A DNA stretch of 64,000 nucleotides, from assembly GCF_031501865.1 (NCBI RefSeq), contig NZ_JARRCW010000001.1, positions 4,230,001-4,294,000 of the forward strand. Reading direction: 5' to 3'. The position numbers and the translations under genes are program-made. How positions within the stretch are numbered: the first letter of the stretch is position 1; every line of letters begins with the position of its first letter. Origin of the DNA: Pseudovibrio sp. M1P-2-3. GTDB lineage: Bacteria > Pseudomonadota > Alphaproteobacteria > Rhizobiales > Stappiaceae. Positions 29,525 to 37,307 of the stretch are shown in pieces. Under the pieces are notes generated by a model. The model did no database searches and was not told the origin of the DNA. It was given only the letters and a program-made list of their open reading frames with translations.

Positions 29525-29983
29525 CTAGGTGAGTTCCTTTTGCATGGCAACGATAGTGAAACCGGGCCTCATGGGATGTTCCCCCCGGCCACACTCGTGA
29601 TAGCCCAAGCTCTCATAGAGGTGAATGTTACTTTCCATCAGCAAATTGGTATATAATTTGATGGCTACTTTTCCTTCCAGCCGGGCACTCAGCTCCGCTT
29701 GTGCCATCAAACTACGCCCCACTCCCTTGCGTATGTTTTCAGGGTCAACAGCGATACTGACGATGTAAGCGGGGTTCTTGTCCAGTTCCAGAATAATCAG
29801 TCCAAGGGTACGCCCGGCCTCACAGGCAAGCGTAATTTGACCCTTCTTGATCCACAGACTGTGATCTTCTTCGGTAGGATATGGCGCATACCCAAGCGCA
29901 GGAAGCCATTTTGCATACGCTCCCTTGGTGATGGCATGAACCACGTCAAGGTCAGAAAGTTCAGCCTGCCTAAACTCAATCTT
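29525..29983 (-). CDS. GNAT family N-acetyltransferase
   Basis: 152 aa from the ATG at 29983 (preceded by AAAAGG); a longer frame to 30028 is less likely. The acetyl-CoA loop is VDPENIRKGVGRSLMAQAE and the C-terminal half ends with LYESLGYHECG, both typical GNAT features. It lies between copA and cueR on the same strand. Copper relevance is not implied by the protein itself. Confidence 0.85.
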   Translation of the reverse strand, partial: KIEFRQAELSDLDVVHAITKGAYAKWLPALGYAPYPTEEDHSLWIKKGQITLACEAGRTLGLIILELDKNPAYIVSIAVDPENIRKGVGRSLMAQAELSARLEGKVAIKLYTNLLMESNIHLYESLGYHECGRGEHPMRPGFTIVAMQKELT

Positions 29984-30095
29984 CATAGCGAGCCTTTTCT
30001 CTCTAATGAAAGCTAAGAGGAACACCAAGCAGGGAGCATAAAGATAAAGGGTCGCGCCCTCTCCCTATGCCCTACCAGCATAATAATACAGGTTT

Positions 30096-30509
30096 CTACT
30101 TTGGGTGCGCAGTGTTTTCCCCCGCCAGACTTAACCGGTCAATAATGGGGCAATCCGGCCTGTCATCGCCTTTACACGAGCTCACCACAAACGCCAGTTC
30201 CTCGCGCAGCAGTTGGAGCTCCCGCTGCTTGGCCTCAATTTCCGCAAGCTTTTTGGATGCAATGCGCTTCACATCGGCGCTCGTGCGCTCCTTATCCTGA
30301 TAAAGCCCCAGCAACTCCCGACATTCATCAATAGAAAAGCCGAATTCCCGCGCCCGACGAATAAAAACAAGCTTGCGTACCTGCCTGTCGCTATAGGTTC
30401 GGTAGCCCGCCAATGAGCGCCCTTCCGGCTCCACCAAACCAATATCTGCGTAGTATCGTACCGTTTTTGTGGGAAGCACCGCCGCTTTTGCTGCTTGCGA
30501 TATATTCAT
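30096..30509 (-). CDS. cueR: Cu(I)-responsive MerR-family regulator CueR
   Basis: 137 aa. The N-terminal winged helix begins MNISQAAKAA and includes TVRYYADIGLV. The metal loop is Cys112-x7-Cys120 (SSCKGDDRPDCPI), the same residue numbers and spacing as E. coli CueR, which selects monovalent coinage metals. It activates promoters with 19-bp spacers. Two such promoters are seen here, before copA and before the leader/cytochrome unit. I chose the internal ATG because it restores the family N-terminus. Confidence 0.95.
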   Translation of the reverse strand: MNISQAAKAAVLPTKTVRYYADIGLVEPEGRSLAGYRTYSDRQVRKLVFIRRAREFGFSIDECRELLGLYQDKERTSADVKRIASKKLAEIEAKQRELQLLREELAFVVSSCKGDDRPDCPIIDRLSLAGENTAHPK

Positions 30510-30520
30510 ATTAAAACCTC

Positions 30521-30551
30521 TTGACCTTCCACCTACTGGAAAGCCTAGTTT
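30521..30551 (+). promoter_or_regulatory. CueR-type promoter of leader ORF and cytochrome gene
   Basis: -35 TTGACC (30521-30526), a 19-bp spacer with the dyad TTCCA-CCTAC-TGGAA, and -10 TAGTTT (30546-30551). It points away from cueR, and transcription would start near 30558. Confidence 0.8.
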
Positions 30552-30580
30552 GGCCCCCACTTTTTGTAAAGGAGAGTTCC

Positions 30581-30649
30581 ATGAAGACCATCACATACTT
30601 ACCCCGCAGCGCACAGCCCACACTCTGCGGTGTTCGTGTTGCCGTTTAA
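30581..30649 (+). CDS. 22-codon copper-regulated leader ORF
   Basis: ATG at 30581 follows a perfect AAAGGAGAG ribosome site, about 23 bases after the predicted CueR start of transcription. The product begins MKTITYLPRSAQ, holds a single Cys and ends GVRVAV. A stem CCGCAG/CTGCGG forms inside the frame, and a seven-T run follows shortly after the stop. Position first in a copper-induced transcript suggests a regulatory leader peptide for the cytochrome gene. No known family recognised. Confidence 0.5.
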   Translation: MKTITYLPRSAQPTLCGVRVAV

Positions 30650-30723
30650 GCCGGTGCTGTTTTTTTCTCTCCCGTTTTCCTCAATTATCGGCGTGCAAAA
30701 GCGCCCTGAAAGGCCTGCTACTC

Positions 30724-31146
30724 ATGCGTAAACTTGGAATTGGCGCAACCTGCGCTGCATTTGTCTTCGCTGGAGCTTACTACTGGCACACACCCTCCAG
30801 CCCCCTCCAATCTTCCACCAAGGCCGTTCCCCTCGTTGCAGTTACACTGCCCGCCAGTTTTTCCGGCAAAGCCAAACGGGGCGTGCAAGGGTTTGAAGAA
30901 AACTGCGCTGCCTGCCACGGTGCCAACGCCGCAGGACAAAACGGGGTAGCCCCACCCCTTATTCATAAAATCTATGAGCCCGGACACCACGGAGACGAAA
31001 GTTTTCAGCGGGCCGTGGCGCAAGGTGTCAGAGCTCACCACTGGCGCTTTGGCAACATGCCTCCCATTGAAGGGGTGAGCCGCAAAGAGGTCGCCAACAT
31101 CATCGCCTATATTCGCGAAGTGCAGCAGGCCAACGGAATTAACTAA
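30724..31146 (+). CDS. Class I c-type cytochrome, copper-regulated
   Basis: 140 aa. A signal anchor (residues 4-20) exports it to the periplasm. Haem is attached at Cys61-x2-Cys64-His65 (CAACH), and Met112 (in NMPP) is the probable sixth ligand, giving a small monohaem cytochrome c. The start is the ATG at 30724 behind AAAGG. It lies on the CueR-controlled transcript divergent from cueR. A periplasmic electron carrier for copper oxidation or for protecting haem maturation under copper stress is possible, but not shown. Confidence 0.85.
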   Translation: MRKLGIGATCAAFVFAGAYYWHTPSSPLQSSTKAVPLVAVTLPASFSGKAKRGVQGFEENCAACHGANAAGQNGVAPPLIHKIYEPGHHGDESFQRAVAQGVRAHHWRFGNMPPIEGVSRKEVANIIAYIREVQQANGIN

Positions 31147-31204
31147 AAAGTCTCCACGAAATCCTCTTTTTCGCAACTATAGCCTCACGGAGAAGAACTG
31201 GCGT

Positions 31205-32494
31205 TCAAGTTTCCCCAAGGCGGAGTTTTTCCGCCTCAACAGAGCGCTTTATGTGCACTGGAATACGCCATACAATCAGAAACGCAATTAAGGACGCCGC
31301 AAGTACGTAATAGGCGGGAATATAGAAATTTCCGGTTTTATCGATCAGGTACGTTATGACCATGGGGGCTGTTCCCCCGAAGGCTGCCATACAAAAATTA
31401 TAGGCAATCGCCACGGTACTACAGCGAAGATGGACCGGAGACATTTGGGTCAAAAGGGTCACGGAAACAGCAATAAAGGGCGAATAAATCAAGACAAAGC
31501 CGAGTTGGCCCAGATAAACATCAATCAAATGAGACTGTAACATAAGCCACCACAGCGGCCCCACAAGAAGAAACAGCAAAACGGATGCGCCAATAAGGAA
31601 AGGGCGAATTCCAATCCTGTCCGCTATATGGCCATTCACCGGAATAAGCACGGCCAACACCACCAGATTCAAGGTGGTGATGTTTAAAGCCTGAGCCTCA
31701 GAAAAGAGTGGTTCACTGCCAATAAAGGAAGCGGCATACACGAATACCGCAAAATAGATCACAGCAACCGGCAGCATAAGCCCAACCATCTCAAGGGCGA
31801 GTAAGGGGTGTTGAACAAATGTCTGGAGGACCGGATTGCGCACTTCCTCACCTTCTGATGGCAGACTTTCCATAAGCGAGCGGCGCATAAGTACACTTAT
31901 AAGCGCAACAACCCCGCCAAGCAGGAACGGAATACGCCAACCCCAGATTTCCATCTGGCTTTGGGTTAAAAACCAGCTCACAACCATTGGCACCCCAGCC
32001 CCCAAAGCGCATCCCGTAATCATGGCAAAGGCAACCCAGGAACCCGTCAGAACCTGTCGCCCCTGCGGGGCCTGCTCCACAAGAAGAACGCCTGATGTTG
32101 TGTATTCTCCAGCAACCGCAATTCCTTGAATAATGCGAATAGCCACCAGAAGAACAACAGCTGTCAGCCCAATCTGTCCAAACGTGGGAAGCAAAGCGAT
32201 GCTGACCGAGCCAGCCCCCATAACAATAACAGAGAGGATCAAGACCGGCTTCCGACCCCACTTATCGCCCAGATGACCACAAATCAAACTGCCCACAGGA
32301 CGGGCCGCATAGCCCACTGCCATAACGGCAAAGGCCGAGATAAGCGCAACACTCCGGTTATCACCGGGAAAAAACTGGCTGGCGAAAATTGGGGCAAGAA
32401 ATCCATAGACAGTGAAATCGAACCACTCAAGCATATCACCGCTGATCGCAGCCAGAACAGAGCGCGAAAATGGAATGTTTCGGCGGTAGTCCAT
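31205..32494 (-). CDS. MHS-family major facilitator transporter
   Basis: 429 aa with 12 predicted membrane helices. The start (SGDMLEWFDFTVYGFLAPIF) and the loop GHLGDKWGRKPVL are characteristic of the metabolite:H+ symporter family (relatives move proline/betaine, 2-oxoglutarate, citrate or shikimate). Asp and Arg in the loop 2-3 motif are intact. The gene stands alone and convergent to the cytochrome gene. The substrate cannot be assigned. Confidence 0.88.
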   Translation of the reverse strand: MDYRRNIPFSRSVLAAISGDMLEWFDFTVYGFLAPIFASQFFPGDNRSVALISAFAVMAVGYAARPVGSLICGHLGDKWGRKPVLILSVIVMGAGSVSIALLPTFGQIGLTAVVLLVAIRIIQGIAVAGEYTTSGVLLVEQAPQGRQVLTGSWVAFAMITGCALGAGVPMVVSWFLTQSQMEIWGWRIPFLLGGVVALISVLMRRSLMESLPSEGEEVRNPVLQTFVQHPLLALEMVGLMLPVAVIYFAVFVYAASFIGSEPLFSEAQALNITTLNLVVLAVLIPVNGHIADRIGIRPFLIGASVLLFLLVGPLWWLMLQSHLIDVYLGQLGFVLIYSPFIAVSVTLLTQMSPVHLRCSTVAIAYNFCMAAFGGTAPMVITYLIDKTGNFYIPAYYVLAASLIAFLIVWRIPVHIKRSVEAEKLRLGET

Positions 32495-32816
32495 AGTCTT
32501 TCCAAACAGAAAGGTTAGACTTCATTTAATGAAGAAACTAGTTTACTTTTGTTTACGCCCTCCCCGCCCCTTTTTCTAGAGACTACGCGTTGTGAATGCC
32601 CCGCGGCACCCTAAGAGCAAGACATGCTCGCAAATGGGTAAAGGGCCGAAAAGGCCACGTTTAGCCGGTTTATTGACATAGCAGGCCGTATCTTAAAGGC
32701 CTTTTCCGGCACCTCTTCTGGACAATAATTACCAAGATGTAATCGGCACGACAAACTAATGCCCACAATAAAGGCTCTGCTCTAGGTAACCAAAGAGTTA
32801 ATAGAGGAGCTACATT
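32495..32816. other. Intergenic upstream of MHS transporter and of repeat protein
   Basis: 322 bp, promoters of two divergent genes. No additional gene, repeat or clear terminator is seen. Confidence 0.4.
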
Positions 32817-33314
32817 ATGCCCGCTCATGCCGGTTTCTCATCTGCAGTTCAGGATCTTTTCTCTATTTCGCAAACAATGACAAACGGCATAGAGGCAACT
32901 GTAACCCCCGACATGCTCTCCTCCATCGCCAGCGATATCAACACTATTTCCGAGGCCATAGCAAAAGCGCACATGCCCTTTACCATGGAAAGTACTTCTG
33001 GCGAAAATATCCCCACTGTCGTTGACGATCTGGCATCCATTGCAAAGGTCATGGCCAACGAGCCGCAAGCTGTTACTGCGCAAGACTTCTTATCTATTGC
33101 TCAGGATCTGGATGCGGTGGCAGGGGCTACTTTCGAATTTGGCTCCCACTACGAGCTGGAGTATGACTTTGCCCCCACAGGGCAAGCCTTTATACAGATC
33201 GCCCAGAACCTCATCGCAGCCACCGCAGGGTTGTCAGTGGACCTGCCTATTTTGGGAGACAATGGCGTAGCATCGCCCCCCTTTGGTCTCACATTCAAGA
33301 TTGAAGGCCTTTGA
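32817..33314 (+). CDS. Repetitive helical protein, unknown
   Basis: 165 aa with a strong ribosome site (GAGGAG). There is no signal peptide and no Cys. A short motif of the form x-L-x-S-I-A-x-D-L recurs about five times (LFSISQTM, MLSSIASDI, DLASIAKVM, FLSIAQDL, FIQIAQNL) at spacings of about 20-40 residues, implying amphipathic helical repeats. The C-terminal 30 residues are Pro/Gly-rich. It ends 12 bp from the convergent haemoglobin gene. I do not recognise the family. Confidence 0.65.
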   Translation: MPAHAGFSSAVQDLFSISQTMTNGIEATVTPDMLSSIASDINTISEAIAKAHMPFTMESTSGENIPTVVDDLASIAKVMANEPQAVTAQDFLSIAQDLDAVAGATFEFGSHYELEYDFAPTGQAFIQIAQNLIAATAGLSVDLPILGDNGVASPPFGLTFKIEGL

Positions 33315-33326
33315 GGAAGGTTCAAG

Positions 33327-33698
33327 CTATACCAGCACTTCATCTTTCAAGCTTGTGATGAATGCAACCACATCATGAAACTCCACTTGCGGGACATCAA
33401 AGGACGACAGGGTTGCTTTCAGATGGCCAAGGAATGCGCTCCAGTCAGAGTCAGTAATCCCCATTCCCTTGTGCGTCGCCACCATATCACGGCCCGTGTA
33501 ATACATTGGCCCACCGGCTGCATTGGCAAGGTAGTCAATCAGCAATTGTTTTTCCCGCGCTATCCCGTCATCACCGCGGTTTTGCCAGAAACGGCCAAGG
33601 AGTTCGTCATTTTGCAAGCGCGGCAGCAGGTTATTGACCACAGCTGTAACCGCATCATAGCCACCCAGCCGCTCGTATAATGTCTTGTCGCTCATCAT
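33327..33698 (-). CDS. Group 1 truncated haemoglobin
   Basis: 123 aa, opening TLYERLGGYDAV as group 1 (trHbN/GlbN) proteins do. The proximal haem His is H76 in ATHKGMGI. Glycine motifs typical of the shortened fold are present. Such proteins bind O2 or NO and often act in NO detoxification. The start could be either of two adjacent Met codons. Convergent with the repeat-protein gene. Confidence 0.92.
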   Translation of the reverse strand: MMSDKTLYERLGGYDAVTAVVNNLLPRLQNDELLGRFWQNRGDDGIAREKQLLIDYLANAAGGPMYYTGRDMVATHKGMGITDSDWSAFLGHLKATLSSFDVPQVEFHDVVAFITSLKDEVLV

Positions 33699-33929
33699 TT
33701 ATGCCTTTCCTCAAGAAAGCGAGCGTACCCTATTGAAAATGGGAGTAGTTTTTCGAAAGCACGCATAAACAAACATTGCCAGAGTCATCCGCAGCACCAA
33801 AGCCGCGCAATTAACTCTAGAAAATGAAAGTAGGCATGAGGTGATCAGAGCAACTTGATTTTGGTTAACTATATGTACTATATACACAAATACTTATAGC
33901 CACCTCAAAACCGGAGCGGCCGCGAATAA
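33699..33929. other. Intergenic upstream of haemoglobin gene
   Basis: 231 AT-rich bases with the haemoglobin promoter. Nothing else is supported. Confidence 0.35.
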
Positions 33930-34160
33930 CATTCGCTCAGCCTCCCAGCCCGGATTCCCCAAACGCGGCGCATCCCCTTTAAAGGTCCTTCGCTCGTCAT
34001 TAGGAATTTGGCGATACAGTTTGCGAATTGGCTGATAATCCGTTCACCGATCCCAGACTTTTGGAACGGGCCGGATGAAAACCAACTCAAATACGTCCAG
34101 AACAATCAATCGGCCCCTAAGGAACTCTTTACCCGTTGGCTGAATAACTCCCAAATATAA
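33930..34160 (+). pseudogene. Possible gene remnant before methyltransferase
   Basis: A 76-codon stop-to-stop frame has protein-like composition, especially IPDFWNGPDENQLKYVQNN followed by QSAPKELFTRWLNNSQ. There is no good start codon with a ribosome site, so it looks like the tail of a lost gene. It ends 13 bp before the methyltransferase start. Confidence 0.25.
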
Positions 34161-34173
34161 TTGGAGGGAAGGA

Positions 34174-34842
34174 ATGAGTAGCAGTTTCACTCTCAAAGGC
34201 GTTTTTACAAAAAAATACGAGGAAAATGCGGGGGAAAATAAGCAATCAACCAGCGGAATAGGTTCTGAAAAAGAGTTTACAGAGCGGCTGCGAAAATGGC
34301 TTGATCACGTCATCGAGGCCCACAACATTCACAGTATTGTGGACGCGCCGTGCGGTGACTTTAACTGGATGCAGCATTTCACTGAACACAAGGACATACA
34401 CTATTACGGCGTTGATATCGTGGAAGCCCTGATTGAACGAAATAAAGAGAAGTTCCCAAGCAAAAACATCAGCTTTCAATGCAACGATATTTGCGAAGAC
34501 CCTCTGCCGGACTGTGACCTTCTAATTGTTAGAGATCTGCTCATTCATCTTTCATTCAAAGATATTGGCAAGTTCCTCACCAACTTATCCAGCGCCAACT
34601 ACAAATACCTAGCGATCAACACCTATACCGAGCACAACAATGTGGCCAACAAGAACATTGTGAGCGGGGCTTTCAGGAAAGTAAACGTCTTCGACTGGCC
34701 CTTGAACTTCGACCCAAGCACCGCTTTGGATGAAGTCAAAGACTACCCCGACGGCTACCGCCTCCCCCGCGAAATGGTCCTGTTCGCAAAAAAAGACGTC
34801 CCCAAAAAGCTCGACTACTCGCAGCATAACAACTCCATGTAA
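34174..34842 (+). CDS. SAM-dependent methyltransferase
   Basis: 222 aa, class I fold. Motif I is IVDAPCGDFNWM (about residues 54-65), an acidic residue ends strand 2 (YYGVDIVEALIERN), and the active region follows in CDLLIVRDLLIHLS. The opening FTKKYEENAGENKQSTSG, with GIGS nearby, recalls methyltransferases acting on small metabolites or sugars. Strong ribosome site GGAGGGAAGG. Unlinked to other genes; substrate unknown. Confidence 0.8.
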   Translation: MSSSFTLKGVFTKKYEENAGENKQSTSGIGSEKEFTERLRKWLDHVIEAHNIHSIVDAPCGDFNWMQHFTEHKDIHYYGVDIVEALIERNKEKFPSKNISFQCNDICEDPLPDCDLLIVRDLLIHLSFKDIGKFLTNLSSANYKYLAINTYTEHNNVANKNIVSGAFRKVNVFDWPLNFDPSTALDEVKDYPDGYRLPREMVLFAKKDVPKKLDYSQHNNSM

Positions 34843-34889
34843 TTCTAATAACCAAGCCGCATTATCTGGAACCTATAGGAAATCACTTT

Positions 34890-34990
34890 CTAACTCGGAT
34901 GAAACTGGGCTCCGCATCAAGTGCGGAGTGACGCTGGTGTTTGCTTACAGGCCAAACTAAACTCAAACGTAAGCTTGATCCGGTATCCAG
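34890..34990. repeat. Dispersed intergenic repeat with hairpin
   Basis: CTCCGCA and TGCGGAG pair around TCAAG at 34910-34928, followed by AGTGACG and a second part with GCTTGATCCGG. It is the same kind of sequence as at about 26700. It lies downstream of the methyltransferase gene, between convergent genes. Confidence 0.5.
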
Positions 34991-35035
34991 CCCATTGGTC
35001 TTTTTATCCAGATTTATATCAGCAACGCTTGGCAG

Positions 35036-36344
35036 TCATTCGAGTTTCTCCAAAATGGTGATAAGGAATTTATCGCTTAAATGCTCTCGATCCTGAAGGA
35101 TAACCAGTGGGGCATACCCATAGCCGTAATAACTTCCCTCTTTTCTGCAGGTGGGGATCCTGCTGACCGCGATCAATCGATCATTTTGTGAGGCTTCAAT
35201 AAAATATGTATCTGGGATTTTGGTAATTGCTTCAATCTCACCATTTTCAACGCCCCAAAGGGTATGCATAGTTTCACCAATCCCGGGGTCGCTGAACAAA
35301 ACCTGATTTTCCAAAATGGCTTCCTGCAACGTCTCCAAGTCTAAAGCTAAATAAATCACGCTGCCCAAGGCGATTTTGTAGCGTGGGACTGATAAGATCA
35401 GACCGCTTGGCGGTATCGGCTGTCACCTCAAACAGGGTCATCTTGGTTTCATTTACCGACATAATGGCATCCGATTGCGCGATTGTTTGCTCCTGACCGC
35501 GCATCCATGCCGACAGCTTTAGAACTCGTGGGTCTTTGGGTTTATAGTTCCAAGCTATTTGATCTGGTCCCCGTTTATATTTCTTGTACCTTTCAAGCGT
35601 TTCTAAGCTCAGACGATTCATAGCCCGACCTTTAAATAATAGTTCGTCTTTGGACACATAAATTATAGAAAGTTGTTGGAGGAACACCCCACGTAAAAAC
35701 ACCGTTTTCCTATAAGAAAAACCGGTTTCAAATTCAAAAGCATCACTTGGAAAAACTGCGACCTCGTTTCCATTAGGATCCAGTTTGGCAATGGCGCTTG
35801 CATTGTTAATGATATAGCCCCCCTCTTCAACCACAACGTAATAAACGGTGTTGTCCTGCGAGATATAGGGCTTCCAGCGGATCATACCCTTTTGGGGCTC
35901 AGTCAGTTTCTGAGGCGGTTCAAGCCCGTTCAGGTTCACGCGCCACAGGTTCCAGCCGACATTTTCCTCCCCGCACATATGTGCAGAAATGCACCGGGAC
36001 GCCACCACCAGACGCTCACCATCGGGATAAAACGTTGGATCATACCAACGGTAGCCCTTAGGCAGGTCTTTATTTTCAAACCGGTCATATTGATTGCCTT
36101 TGGCAACCACCAGACGCCCGTGAAAGCGATATTCGTTCAGCCCATCCAGAGCCAGAGCAAGTTTGTCACCTTTTGGAGAGGCACCCAGCCCAAAAATTTC
36201 GGCGGTGCGCAAATCGAGTGTTCGAGATGAAAATTGTTCATCTTGGACTGGAACTGAAACACGTGCAGGCTCATCAGATCGGGCCGGAAGAGCAACGAGA
36301 AACACGCAAAAAATATAGAAAAGTCGAGATTTAAATATAAACAT
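35036..36344 (-). pseudogene. Secreted beta-propeller-like protein, frameshifted
   Basis: The first part (36344 to about 35360) has a signal peptide (residues 1-23, cleaved after ARS) and WD40/TolB-like repeats such as FYPDGERLVVASR and GASPKGDKLALAL. The frame then ends in unrelated residues at 35274. The expected continuation (SVIYLALDLETLQEAILEN and on to residue-like LVILQDREHLSDKF) is in another frame, 35368 to 35036. Together they make about 430 residues. One indel near 35360-35410 explains it: real decay or a sequence error. Function unknown. Confidence 0.7.
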
Positions 36345-36445
36345 GAATGGAATGAACCTTAATGCCTGTCCATTGAGATTAGACAGAGTTTAAGGAGACA
36401 TCTACTTCTGGAAATGAGTGGCTTTATTCAAAGGTAAGCCCCCCA

Positions 36446-36480
36446 ACAAAAAAGCCGCCCCAGTCTGAGGCGGCTTTCTT
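36446..36480 (-). terminator. Terminator of sdhCDAB
   Basis: AAAAAAGCCGCC pairs with GGCGGCTTTCTT around a 9-base loop, about 20 bp after the sdhB stop. Confidence 0.85.
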
Positions 36481-36500
36481 AATTTCAACTGCTAGAGCAA

Positions 36501-37283
36501 TCACAGGCGGCGTTCGACCATCATCTTTTTGATCTCGGCAATAGCCTTTGCAGGGTTGAGACCCTTTGGGCAGGCCTGCGAGCAGTTCATGATTGTGTGG
36601 CAGCGGTACAGGCGGAACGGGTCTTCCAGATTGTCCAGACGCTCGCCAGTTGCCTCGTCGCGGCTGTCGATAAGCCAGCGGTAAGCCTGCAACAAGATAG
36701 CAGGGCCGAGGTAACGATCGCCATTCCACCAGTAGCTCGGGCAGGACGTGGAACAACACGCACACAAGATACACTCGTAAAGGCCGTCCAGCTTCTGGCG
36801 GTCCTCATGGGACTGCAGCCATTCCTTTTCAGGGGCTGGAGATGTTGTCTGCAACCAAGGCTCGATGGAGCGGTGCTGAGCGTAAAAACGCGTCAGGTCC
36901 GGCACCAGATCCTTCACCACAGGCATGTGCGGCAGCGGATAGATCTTCACGATCTCACCGGACACCTCGTCCTGACCTTTAGTACAGGCCAGAGTATTGG
37001 TGCCGTCGATATTCATGGCACAAGAGCCACAAATACCTTCACGGCAAGACCGGCGGAACGTCAGCGTCGGATCTATCTTATCCTTGATGTAGATAAGGGC
37101 ATCCAGAACCATCGGGCCGCATTCATCCGCATCCACTTGGTAAGTGTCGATCCGCGGATTGCGCCCGTCATCGGGCGTCCAGCGGTAAACACGGTATTCG
37201 CGAAGGTTGGTCGCACCTTCCGGCTTGGGCCAAACTTTGCCCTCTCCCATGCGGGAGTTTTTCGGCAGCGTGAGCTGAACCAT
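36501..37283 (-). CDS. sdhB: Succinate dehydrogenase iron-sulfur subunit
   Basis: 260 aa. The [2Fe-2S] domain carries CREGICGSC plus a distal Cys (TLAC). The C-terminal ferredoxin domain holds [12 protein letters not shown] and [14 protein letters not shown] for the [4Fe-4S] and [3Fe-4S] clusters. It passes electrons from SdhA to the membrane quinone site. Last gene of sdhC-sdhD-sdhA-sdhB, followed by a terminator. Confidence 0.97.
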   Translation of the reverse strand: MVQLTLPKNSRMGEGKVWPKPEGATNLREYRVYRWTPDDGRNPRIDTYQVDADECGPMVLDALIYIKDKIDPTLTFRRSCREGICGSCAMNIDGTNTLACTKGQDEVSGEIVKIYPLPHMPVVKDLVPDLTRFYAQHRSIEPWLQTTSPAPEKEWLQSHEDRQKLDGLYECILCACCSTSCPSYWWNGDRYLGPAILLQAYRWLIDSRDEATGERLDNLEDPFRLYRCHTIMNCSQACPKGLNPAKAIAEIKKMMVERRL

Positions 37284-37307
37284 AGTAACTACTCCACGTT
37301 TGGCGCC

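Noticed and set aside
28145-29656. 503-codon open frame opposite copA
   Set aside because: Antisense to a clear P-type ATPase; no motif and it runs across the CueR promoter.
33905-34105. 66-codon minus-strand open frame
   Set aside because: The plus-strand frame in the same region looks more protein-like; no start support on the minus strand.
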